Below, one piece after another: positions 1-5,131 of a DNA stretch of 6,133 nt. How positions within the stretch are numbered: the stretch's first letter is position 1; each line of letters begins with the position of its first letter. The notes beneath the pieces are model-generated. The model did no database searches. It saw nothing but the letters and a program-made list of their open reading frames with translations, and was not told where the DNA came from. Made by a program: the position numbers and the translations under genes. The DNA comes from Thermomicrobiales bacterium (lineage in GTDB: Bacteria > Chloroflexota > Chloroflexia > Thermomicrobiales > UBA6265): assembly GCA_030446955.1 (NCBI GenBank), contig JAUJMG010000262.1, positions 1 to 6,133 on the forward strand. The letters are read 5' to 3'.

Positions 1-126
1 CACCACCGGGTTCGTGTTGACGCTGGCCGCCATCTGCTCCGACGTCATCCACCCAGCCTCGGCTTCTGCCAGGAGGTTGAGCGCAAGCACGTGGATGGCG
101 ACGGCGAACCGGCTGCTCGTCTGCAT
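1..126 (-). CDS. Rrf2 family transcriptional regulator, N-terminal part (runs off the left edge)
   Basis: Only the first 42 residues are inside the window. They begin MQTSSRFAVAIHVLALN and continue into WMTSEQMAASVNTNPVV. This matches the start of Rrf2-family winged-helix regulators: a first helix of the type 'S.r.AvAiHvLall', then a helix-turn-helix in which 'TSEQMAASVNTNPVV' (about residues 28-42) leads into the recognition helix. The TSE.(I/M)A.SV.TNPVV wording resembles the YwnA-like branch. Rrf2 proteins are dimeric DNA-binding repressors, some of which carry Fe-S clusters, but the cysteine region lies outside the window and no cysteine is visible here. The ATG at 124-126 is preceded by GAGGA four to eight bases upstream on the minus strand, which supports the start. 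A good promoter lies just upstream (154-182), so the gene is probably transcribed on its own. The family call rests on motif memory, not on an alignment. Confidence 0.82.
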   Translation of the reverse strand, partial: MQTSSRFAVAIHVLALNLLAEAEAGWMTSEQMAASVNTNPVV

Positions 127-153
127 AGTTCCTCAAGGAAACGATCCGCAACC

Positions 154-182
154 AGAGTAGGTACGAATTCGGCCCGAGTCAA
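154..182 (-). promoter_or_regulatory. Sigma-70-type promoter of the Rrf2 regulator gene
   Basis: Read on the minus strand, TTGACT (-35, plus coordinates 177-182) is separated by exactly 17 bases from TACTCT (-10, 154-159). The -35 matches the consensus TTGACA at five of six bases and the -10 matches TATAAT at four of six. The predicted transcript would start near 147 and leave a leader of about 20 bases carrying the GAGGA ribosome binding site. No start site has been mapped, so this remains a sequence prediction. Confidence 0.6.
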
Positions 183-192
183 CTAGGTGAAG

Positions 193-222
193 GGTAGGTT
201 GTTCCCTACCTCTTCGGGTAGG
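193..222. repeat. Triple alternating GGTAGG / CCTACC / GGTAGG repeat upstream of the Rrf2 promoter
   Basis: GGTAGG (193-198), CCTACC (205-210) and GGTAGG (217-222) occur in alternating orientation with exactly six bases between neighbours, so the half-sites repeat every 12 bases. Adjacent copies form two overlapping inverted repeats that share the middle copy. The array starts 10 bases upstream of the predicted Rrf2 -35 box. It could be a regulator binding site (autoregulation by the Rrf2 protein is common in that family), or two mutually exclusive hairpins in the 3' tail of the DUF4177-like transcript. No U-tract follows, so a simple terminator is unlikely. A further isolated CCTACC lies at 266-271. 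Confidence 0.5.
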
Positions 223-296
223 ACGCCCGAGACTGTGGCCGGCGCCACGCGGTCCAGCGCCGCCACCTACCGTCAGCCGCGCACCTTGGGCAAATG

Positions 297-557
297 CTAC
301 GCAGCCCGACCTGGGTGCGCCGTTGGGCCGATCACGGGCGGCGCTTCCACCTCTGCCCGTGGCGCGACCGGCATCGCTGGGTCGGCCTTCGGTCGCTTGA
401 AGACGTAGGTGTGGTGATCTACCGAAGTCCCGCCGCCAAGCGGCAGCGCTACCACCAGTTCCCACCCTTGCTCACCCAGTTCGGCAAGTCGCTCGTGGAG
501 CCAGTCCGCACCGAATGCGACGCCAAGGGTTCGTGTTCGGTACTCCCACCGCTGCAT
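297..557 (-). CDS. DUF4177-like small protein
   Basis: This is a predicted 86-residue cytoplasmic protein that starts MQRWEYRTRTLG. It has the DUF4177-type pattern: an N-terminal 'WEY' strand (residues 4-6), a helix around residues 18-29 (ADWLHERLAELGEQ), the signature GWELV (31-35), and a closing strand YVFKRP (51-56). The last 30 residues are rich in proline and alanine and look disordered. The biochemical role of the family is unknown. A GTG at 558-560 is also in frame, but the AGGAGG ribosome binding site lies seven bases from the ATG at 555-557 and only four from the GTG, so I prefer the ATG. The gene lies 170 bases upstream of the Rrf2 gene on the same strand. Because that gene has its own promoter, a shared operon is not required. 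Confidence 0.72.
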   Translation of the reverse strand: MQRWEYRTRTLGVAFGADWLHERLAELGEQGWELVVALPLGGGTSVDHHTYVFKRPKADPAMPVAPRAEVEAPPVIGPTAHPGRAA

Positions 558-560
558 CAC

Positions 561-1011
561 ATGTCCTCCTGACGCCGCAAAGCCTTATCGCTCGCGGCTA
601 TGGGTGGACGGGAAGAGGCGCCAAGAAGGTGTACGTACATTCGCTATCCTACACCCGTCGTTCGGCGCTGGCAACCGGCTGGTGGCCGGTGCGTCGATGC
701 GTGGTGCCACCCTTCCCGGCACCTCTTGATCACTTGAATAGAGGGCATGCGGCGCCGGAGGAATACCTCGACGTGTCGGAGACGCAGCGCGAGAGGCGGT
801 GGCCAACCGGGCGAGCCGCGGGGGCTTCGCCGTCCCTCACGGTGTGGGGATCGGGGACGTGGTCGTCGGTAGGCTGCCGAACCAGGGCCATCTAGCTCGG
901 CGTCCCGCTTGAGCTCTGGGCGAGCAGTTGGACCCCTTGGAGCCGGCCACTGCCAGACAAGCCCCTTGGGTACCCCGTCTGGCTACGACCCGGTCGGAGT
1001 CGCAGTTGCTT
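561..1011. other. Gene-poor stretch between the DUF4177-like gene and the hydrolase
   Basis: I find no gene I can support here. Open frames exist on both strands, as expected at this GC content, but none has both a good ribosome binding site and a recognisable protein. The most protein-like piece is a plus-strand frame ending at the TGA at 910-912, with residues such as RASRGGFAVPHGVGIGDVVV. Its only sensible start is a GTG at 799-801, and a stop lies upstream near 737, so it could be a decayed fragment or chance. Near the right end, GCCAGAC (952-958) and GTCTGGC (977-983) could form a 7-bp stem below the hydrolase stop. There is no U-tract, so it is at best a weak terminator candidate. Confidence 0.4.
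628..655. promoter_or_regulatory. Inverted repeat GGTGTA-N16-TACACC containing a 10-bp palindrome, candidate operator
   Basis: GGTGTA (628-633) and TACACC (650-655) are exact inverted copies 16 bases apart. The perfect palindrome TGTACGTACA (630-639) overlaps the left copy. The site lies about 70-100 bases upstream of the DUF4177-like gene. A weak minus-strand promoter, TTGGCG (619-624) with a 16-base spacer to CATAGC (597-602), would place these repeats just upstream of its -35 box. That arrangement would suit an activator or repressor site, but short palindromes arise by chance and no regulator can be named. Confidence 0.25.
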
Positions 1012-1839
1012 TCATCCGGTGTCCGACGCGCAATCCGAGCATGCCGGAGATGCCTCGGCCGCCCGATGCAGCAAGGAGACGGCGAGGAAGCGCTCGATCA
1101 TGGCATTCACCTGATCGGGCACTTCAAGCTGGTTGAAGTGCCCCGCCCCAACCGTCTGGCCGTGGACGATCTGCGGGCACAACTGGCGGAGGCGGGTCAG
1201 ATCGTTGGTCACGGTCGCTCCGGAAATCAGGAGCAGCGGCACAGTGCATGCAGCGGCCGCCGTCTCTCCGTCCCAGGCGAAGGTGTTCGCGAAGGCCGAG
1301 GCCAAGACATGCTGCGGCATCCCCACCATCTGCTGGACGAGGTGGGCCTTGCACACGGGATCGTCGGTCGGAAGGAAGAGCGTGCGCTCGAAGAACTCGC
1401 GCGCCGCCTCCTGGTAACCAGGCTCCCGTAGCATTGCAGCCAGCGGTGGGATATCCGTCCCGCTGCTGAGCGGCAAGATCGTCGACTCCACGATTACGAC
1501 GGCAGCGGGGAGTTGAGGGGCCTGGGCGGCAAGCTCAATGGCGATCCTGCCGCCTAAGCTATGGCCGATCAGCACGGGCTGTTGCAGACCCAAGCGCTCG
1601 CAGAGCCAAGCAAGATCGGCGGCGAAGCCGGGAATCGTGTACTCCTGGATCGGCGCATCGCTTTTCCCGTGCCCACGAAGCTCCACTGCCACGACTCGAT
1701 GTTTGGCCCGGAAATGGGCAACCTGGGGTCCGAAGGCAGTGTGGTCGCAGCCCCCACCGTGGATAAGGAGTAGCGGCGGCGACCCGTCCCCAGCCTCTTC
1801 GTAGTAGAGCTGCACCCCATCCCGCGTCGACCAAGTCAT
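1012..1839 (-). CDS. Alpha/beta hydrolase
   Basis: The predicted protein has 275 residues and begins MTWSTRDGVQLYYEE. It shows the canonical alpha/beta hydrolase order: strand plus oxyanion-hole segment LLLIHGGG (about residues 24-30), then VELRGHGKSD, then the nucleophile elbow GHSLGG with Ser94, and a late catalytic histidine in GAGHFNQLEVPDQ (His234). The acid is less obvious: a Glu after the strand VVIVE or an Asp in ATVTND are candidates. Such enzymes are cytoplasmic esterases, lactonases, C-C hydrolases or haloalkane-type enzymes; the substrate cannot be read from the sequence. About 20 residues rich in Ala, Ser and Cys trail the usual final helix. The frame extends to tandem GTG codons at 1858-1863, but no ribosome binding site precedes them and homologues normally begin at the 'dGv.l.Yee' strand, so I prefer the ATG at 1837-1839, which has only a weak GGGAAG upstream. 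It diverges from the small gene at 2062. Confidence 0.88.
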   Translation of the reverse strand: MTWSTRDGVQLYYEEAGDGSPPLLLIHGGGCDHTAFGPQVAHFRAKHRVVAVELRGHGKSDAPIQEYTIPGFAADLAWLCERLGLQQPVLIGHSLGGRIAIELAAQAPQLPAAVVIVESTILPLSSGTDIPPLAAMLREPGYQEAAREFFERTLFLPTDDPVCKAHLVQQMVGMPQHVLASAFANTFAWDGETAAAACTVPLLLISGATVTNDLTRLRQLCPQIVHGQTVGAGHFNQLEVPDQVNAMIERFLAVSLLHRAAEASPACSDCASDTG

Positions 1840-2000
1840 GCTTCCCGACCAAGCGCTCACCACTACGTTTTGTCCGTAAAGAGCATCTTACGTATCTCCT
1901 GGACGACCGCTGAGGAGCCGCGTGGCTGCCGTGATCGTGAACAAGGTTCCCCCGGTCCTCCTTCCGGGTGTGACATCTGCTACGCCATTCACATTCCGTT

Positions 2001-2029
2001 ATGACACTATCGCGAAAATGTGATATCAT
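2001..2029 (+). promoter_or_regulatory. Sigma-70-type promoter of the 57-residue protein gene
   Basis: ATGACA (-35, 2001-2006; five of six consensus bases) is separated by 17 bases from TATCAT (-10, 2024-2029; four of six). The sequence around it is markedly more AT-rich than the rest of the window, as expected for a promoter. Transcription would begin near 2036 and give a leader of about 25 bases that ends in AGGAGG. The 8-bp palindrome TGATATCA (2021-2028) overlaps the -10 box, so a protein bound there would block the promoter. Confidence 0.68.
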
Positions 2030-2061
2030 GATCTCAACGTCGAAGACCTCAGGAGGACACC

Positions 2062-2235
2062 GTGAAGACCTTGCGCCAGTTGCTCAACCGCCCGACCCGC
2101 CGTTCCGGCTCTCGTTTCGAGCGCTACTACTCCGAAATCGCCCGCTCCGGCGCCGGCTACCCGACCGCCGACGAGGCGCGCCGCGACCTGCTCCGCCACG
2201 AGAGCACCATCCGCCCTTACGGATTCTTCCGCTAG
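2062..2235 (+). CDS. Small arginine-rich protein of unknown function, 57 residues, GTG start
   Basis: A GTG at 2062-2064 lies five bases after a perfect AGGAGG (2051-2056) and opens a 57-codon frame ending in TAG. The protein starts MKTLRQLLNRPTRRSG and ends in RPYGFFR. It has 12 arginines and about six acidic residues, so it is strongly basic. It has no membrane segment, no cysteine and no signal peptide. The middle (about residues 18-46) looks helical, including a stretch ADEARRDLLRHE. Promoter, ribosome binding site, frame and terminator are all in the right order and spacing, which is better evidence for a real gene than the protein itself gives. A basic peptide of this size could bind nucleic acid or a ribosomal or acidic partner, but I do not recognise a family and assign no function. 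The GTG start and short length make it easy for gene finders to miss. Confidence 0.78.
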   Translation: MKTLRQLLNRPTRRSGSRFERYYSEIARSGAGYPTADEARRDLLRHESTIRPYGFFR

Positions 2236-2272
2236 GCCCGTGCCGCTGCCGGCGCTTCGCCCGGTTGCGTAT

Positions 2273-2313
2273 GGAGGACGGCCCCGAGGAAACTCGGGGC
2301 CGTCCTCCGTTTT
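2273..2313 (+). terminator. Rho-independent terminator of the 57-residue protein gene
   Basis: A perfect 16-bp stem, GGAGGACGGCCCCGAG (2273-2288) pairing with 2293-2308, is closed by a GAAA tetraloop (2289-2292) and followed by GTTTT (2309-2313). It begins 37 bases after the TAG of the small gene. The U-tract is on the plus-strand side only, so it serves that gene rather than the convergent peptidase gene. Confidence 0.9.
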
Positions 2314-2354
2314 CGTCTTGCCCAGGCCCGGTCCTAGGCAGTTGCTCGCTCCCG

Positions 2355-2409
2355 CCTTCCGGTGATGTCTTGCCTCGTCACGACACGGCGGCGACAGCAA
2401 GCCGGAAGG
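2355..2409. repeat. Long imperfect inverted repeat downstream of the peptidase gene
   Basis: CCTTCCGG (2355-2362) pairs with CCGGAAGG (2402-2409). Inside it, CTTGC (2369-2373) pairs with GCAAG (2397-2401), leaving a six-base bulge on the left side and a loop of about 23 bases. The structure lies 12 bases downstream of the stop of the minus-strand peptidase gene and could end or protect its transcript. No U-tract follows on either strand, so intrinsic termination is doubtful. Confidence 0.4.
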
Positions 2410-2421
2410 GTGGTATCGCTG

Positions 2422-3651
2422 TTAGTGGGGCGCAGCCCTTTCCCCAGCCTCCGCCGCGATCCATTCCTCGACCTCCGACGGCCAGACAGGCTCAGTCAGC
2501 AGCCTGCGAAACCGCTCTGTCCGAGACCCATTGGAGAGCCAGCGCCCTAGAAGATCCCGGCCGGCGTGGTAGGTAAAGACGTAGGCGCACCAGAGCGGGT
2601 CGGCGATGAAGCGCAGGTTCTGCCGCGCCTCAGGTTCGTCCCGCAACCCGTAGCGGGCGATGTAGGCCACCACCTCCTCCTCTGGAGCACCGTCCGCGTG
2701 TAGCAGCAGCGCGGCGTTCGCGTTCACCGCCCGCAACGCCCGCTGGGCCGCGTCCAACCGCGTCTCCCGCTCTGGATCACCTTCCAAGCCCGCGAGGGGA
2801 TAGAGGCGCTCCGCTTGCCAGCGATGCAGATCGCCATCCGGGAACAGGATCGACTCCGCCAGCGTCGCGATGCCCTCGGCGATCACGGCCTGCGGGGTGT
2901 GGATCAACTGGATCGCGAACTCGCCCAACCCACGATCCCGGTAGAGGTGGTGCTCCTTCAGCGTCCACTCCGTGTGATGGCCGGGGTACGCCTCGTGACA
3001 GATTAGACCCGTCAGCGCGTTGGCCCGGATCGGCAGATCGGTGTTGAGCTCCACCCGCGATCGGGATCGGCCCAGGTACCAGTTGTAGCCGCTCCACGGC
3101 TTGTCAGAGACAAACGCGAACTCAACTGCCTCCTCTGGCGGCAGGTCCACTACCTCCAGCGTCCGTCGTCGGACCTCCGGCACCACCACGTCAAGCAGCG
3201 TTCGAGCCACCTCAGGGGCCACCTCAAAGCGCCGCCGCCAGGCAACCATTCGCTCTCTCACCGGGCCGTCACCCGGCAAGAGATCGTCCAACTCAGCGAT
3301 CGCTTGCTCAAACACCGCCTCCGGGGTTCGGGTTGGGGCGATGTCGAAGCACCCGCGAACCTCGTCGGCATAGGAGAGGTCGTCACCGGCGAGCTTGCGG
3401 CACGTCGCGATCATCGCCCGCGCCTGCGCCCCGAGGAACCCCAGCCGGTCGGGCGGTCCCTCCCCATCGGCCACCTGCTCGGCCAGCACCTCGGCCTGCT
3501 CCAGCAAGCCTTCCGGCGTCGCCGGCTCCGCGGCGGCTCTGTTCTCCCGCACCTCCGCCGGGCCGAAATAGCTGTCGACGTAGCCCGGCAGGTGCCGCTC
3601 GATGCCGAACGCCAGGACCAGGTAATCCCGAGAGAGGCTGTCCAGATTCAC
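2422..3651 (-). CDS. DUF885-like putative zinc metallopeptidase
   Basis: This is a 409-residue, largely helical protein without signal peptide or membrane segments, so probably cytoplasmic. The key motif is HEAYPGHHTEW at about residues 219-229. This is the DUF885-type form of a zinc site, in which His219, Glu220 and His225/His226 sit in one helix. A glutamate in AEGIATLAES (Glu259) lies where the third metal ligand is expected, about 33-40 residues later. Before the motif, the segment KPWSGYNWYLGRSRSRVELNTDLP (residues 184-207) resembles the substrate-edge strand of such peptidases. DUF885 members are thought to be zinc-dependent peptidases or carboxypeptidases, but the substrate here is unknown. 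The start is a GTG at 3649-3651 with GGGAG eight bases upstream. A nearby upstream ATG at 3655-3657 is out of frame. It diverges from the channel gene across 234 bases and converges on the 57-residue gene. Confidence 0.8.
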   Translation of the reverse strand: MNLDSLSRDYLVLAFGIERHLPGYVDSYFGPAEVRENRAAAEPATPEGLLEQAEVLAEQVADGEGPPDRLGFLGAQARAMIATCRKLAGDDLSYADEVRGCFDIAPTRTPEAVFEQAIAELDDLLPGDGPVRERMVAWRRRFEVAPEVARTLLDVVVPEVRRRTLEVVDLPPEEAVEFAFVSDKPWSGYNWYLGRSRSRVELNTDLPIRANALTGLICHEAYPGHHTEWTLKEHHLYRDRGLGEFAIQLIHTPQAVIAEGIATLAESILFPDGDLHRWQAERLYPLAGLEGDPERETRLDAAQRALRAVNANAALLLHADGAPEEEVVAYIARYGLRDEPEARQNLRFIADPLWCAYVFTYHAGRDLLGRWLSNGSRTERFRRLLTEPVWPSEVEEWIAAEAGERAAPH

Positions 3652-3885
3652 TGCCCATGCTCCCGTCTGCTTTCGCCCGCTTGACCTTGACCGCGCACCC
3701 CAACGGAAGGCAGCCCGTCGCGATGAGTGGCTATGAGGGTTCTGTAACCCTGTGGATGCGTCAAGTCTAGATGGGACGTAGGCGACAGTTGATACCTCGC
3801 CCGCATCAGCCGTTCACCATCTGGCCCCGTTCCTGCGTGCCCCGGGCCACGCGAGGACGGGGACCGCTCCGGCAAGGGATCAAGG
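3652..3885. promoter_or_regulatory. Divergent intergenic region between peptidase and channel genes
   Basis: This stretch should hold the promoters of both flanking genes, but I cannot pick a convincing -35/-10 pair. It contains a tandem copy TTGACCTTGACC (3681-3692). It also holds the inverted repeat AGGGTT-CTGT-AACCCT (3736-3751), which is the best operator candidate because it lies in the middle between the two starts. The channel gene has a modest AAGGG (3874-3878) seven bases before its ATG. Confidence 0.3.
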
Positions 3886-4890
3886 ATGCCCGAGGACAGA
3901 ACGCCACAGTCCGACGAAAACCAGGCTGACCGCGCCCCTGGCACGGTGGAGCGCTTCGAACTCCTCGAGCACTTGCAGGCGATGCTTGAGCCTGTGATGG
4001 TGGGTCTCGGGCTCGTCTTTCTCGTGCTCCTTCTGGTCGACTACGCAGACGCGGTCAGCTCTGTCGCAGCGCGGGCGTGGTTGGACCGTGCCTTCGTGAT
4101 CATCTGGATCATCTTCCTCGCCGACTTTGCGATCCGCTTCGTCGTCGCGCCGTCCAAGCTGCGGTTCTTGCAACAGAACTGGCTGGGAGCCCTGTCACTG
4201 GCCCTGCCGTTCCTGCGCCCCCTCCGCGCCCTGCGTGCTGTTCGCGCCGTCCGCTCTCTCCGTTTGGTGCGTCTCCTGGGTGGGGTCAACCGGGGGATGC
4301 GCGTGCTGCGCCGGGTCAGCGGGGGCCGTCGTCTCGCCTATGTGGGCACCTTGACCATCCTCGTCACGCTGGCCGGCGCGGTCGGGGTCCTCTTCTTCGA
4401 TCGCAACGCAGAAGGAGCCACGATCAGGTCCTTCGGCGACGCGCTCTGGTGGGCGGCCGCCATGGTGACGACGATCAACAACGAGAAATACGCTGTCAGC
4501 CCTGAAGCCCGGGTGATCGCCGTCCTCATTCGGGTCTTCGCCGTGAGCGTCTTCGGCTTCGTGACCGCCTCGATCGCCAGTTACCTTGTCGGGCGCGAGG
4601 CCGAGGAGCGGGCGGGAACAGGCGACAGCAACGCCGCAGCATCAGCAGCCCTGCGCGAAGACCTCACGGCAGCGCGCCTGGAGATCGCCTCCCTGCGGCA
4701 GGAGCTTCGTACCTACCGCTTGGGTGAGGCACCCATGGGAGGCGAGGCGCGGAGAGACGTGGCACGCGGGGATGCGGCAGCGGAACCGAGTTCCAACGTT
4801 CACGCCGCGGATGTCACCACCTCTGGCTCGACACCGCCCGACGGTGCGGGAAGGGTTAGCGCTAATTCGACGCGGCGAAAACGAGGGTGA
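3886..4890 (+). CDS. Voltage-gated-like ion channel with non-canonical pore filter
   Basis: This 334-residue inner-membrane protein has the six-helix voltage-gated cation channel layout. S1 spans about residues 34-53, S2 67-88 and a short S3 about 99-110. S4 spans 111-130 and carries arginine at every third position from R111 to R129, seven in all. S5 is at 151-171, a pore helix at 183-195 and S6 at 208-236. A likely coiled coil (about 255-279, ALREDLTAARLEIASLRQEL) follows and may hold the tetramer together. Then comes a low-complexity tail. In potassium channels the pore helix leads into TVGYGD. Here the sequence is TTINNEKYAVSPEAR (195-209), so the GYG is missing although the flanking WWAA, SPEAR and VFGFVTAS match the family. 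Ion selectivity therefore cannot be inferred. The ATG is supported by AAGGG seven bases upstream. The last 29 bases overlap the convergent membrane-protein gene. Confidence 0.87.
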   Translation: MPEDRTPQSDENQADRAPGTVERFELLEHLQAMLEPVMVGLGLVFLVLLLVDYADAVSSVAARAWLDRAFVIIWIIFLADFAIRFVVAPSKLRFLQQNWLGALSLALPFLRPLRALRAVRAVRSLRLVRLLGGVNRGMRVLRRVSGGRRLAYVGTLTILVTLAGAVGVLFFDRNAEGATIRSFGDALWWAAAMVTTINNEKYAVSPEARVIAVLIRVFAVSVFGFVTASIASYLVGREAEERAGTGDSNAAASAALREDLTAARLEIASLRQELRTYRLGEAPMGGEARRDVARGDAAAEPSSNVHAADVTTSGSTPPDGAGRVSANSTRRKRG

Positions 4891-5047
4891 TGATGATCCC
4901 GATGGCGAGGACGATCACGACCGCGCCAAAGATCATCCAGTTCAGCCCTAGCCACTTGCCGACGCCCCGCGGGGTGTCCGAACCCTCGGTCCGGGACTTG
5001 CCGACCGCCTCTGGTGAAACATCGTAACCATTACCGGTGTTCGCCAT
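4862..5047 (-). CDS. Small single-pass membrane protein of unknown function, 61 residues
   Basis: A polar, glycine- and charge-rich N-terminus of about 35 residues (MANTGNGYDVSPEAVGKSRT onward) is followed by one strongly hydrophobic helix, about residues 36-58 (NWMIFGAVVIVLAIGIIITL), and ends almost immediately in AASN. The positive charges just before the helix (R27, K31) favour a cytoplasmic N-terminus, making it a tail-anchored-like protein. The ATG at 5045-5047 has a perfect AGGAGG (5055-5060) seven bases upstream, which is strong support for translation. I recognise no family. Its stop lies inside the 3' end of the convergent channel gene. A role with that channel is possible but nothing in the sequence shows it. 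A perfect palindrome directly upstream of the ribosome binding site (5064-5077) suggests regulated expression. Confidence 0.75.
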   Translation of the reverse strand: MANTGNGYDVSPEAVGKSRTEGSDTPRGVGKWLGLNWMIFGAVVIVLAIGIIITLVFAASN

Positions 5048-5063
5048 GTGAGTGCCTCCTGCT

Positions 5064-5077
5064 TGACCGGCCGGTCA
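5064..5077. promoter_or_regulatory. Perfect 14-bp palindrome TGACCGGCCGGTCA, candidate TetR-type operator
   Basis: The sequence is fully self-complementary over 14 bases and ends three bases before the AGGAGG of the 61-residue membrane protein gene. Its form, an outer TGAC/GTCA around CCGGCCGG, is typical of operators for TetR-family repressors. Bound protein would block the start of the transcript. As RNA it could also fold near the ribosome binding site. No TetR gene is visible in the window, so the regulator is unknown. Confidence 0.45.
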
Positions 5078-5117
5078 GGCTCCGGCGACGAGCCGCGCCC
5101 TCGGGCAACACCACCAG

Positions 5118-5131
5118 GGGATGCACATCCC
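5118..5131. repeat. Inverted repeat GGGATG-CA-CATCCC
   Basis: Two exact 6-base arms are separated by two bases, centred about 54 bases upstream of the centre of the 14-bp palindrome and about 78 bases upstream of the small membrane protein's start. It may be a second binding site for a regulator of that gene. With arms this short, chance is a real alternative. Confidence 0.25.

Noticed and set aside
946..983. GCCACTG followed by GGTCGGAG-like sequence, resembling parts of a cobalamin riboswitch
   Set aside because: The other conserved boxes and the CCCGC-ACTG core are missing, and no plus-strand gene lies downstream.
928..1431. Long plus-strand open frames over the hydrolase
   Set aside because: They are antisense to a protein with clear GHSLGG and HGGG motifs, have no good ribosome binding site, and give arginine-rich low-information translations.
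1559..2029. 156-residue minus-strand open frame
   Set aside because: It overlaps the hydrolase in another frame and runs through its upstream region; the translation has no family features.
2001..2576. 191-residue plus-strand open frame starting at 2001
   Set aside because: Its start lies inside the predicted promoter, and it reads through the 57-residue gene in another frame, through a strong terminator and into the antisense of the peptidase gene.
3304..3770. Plus-strand frames opposite the peptidase N-terminus
   Set aside because: Arginine/proline-rich shadows of a well-supported minus-strand gene.
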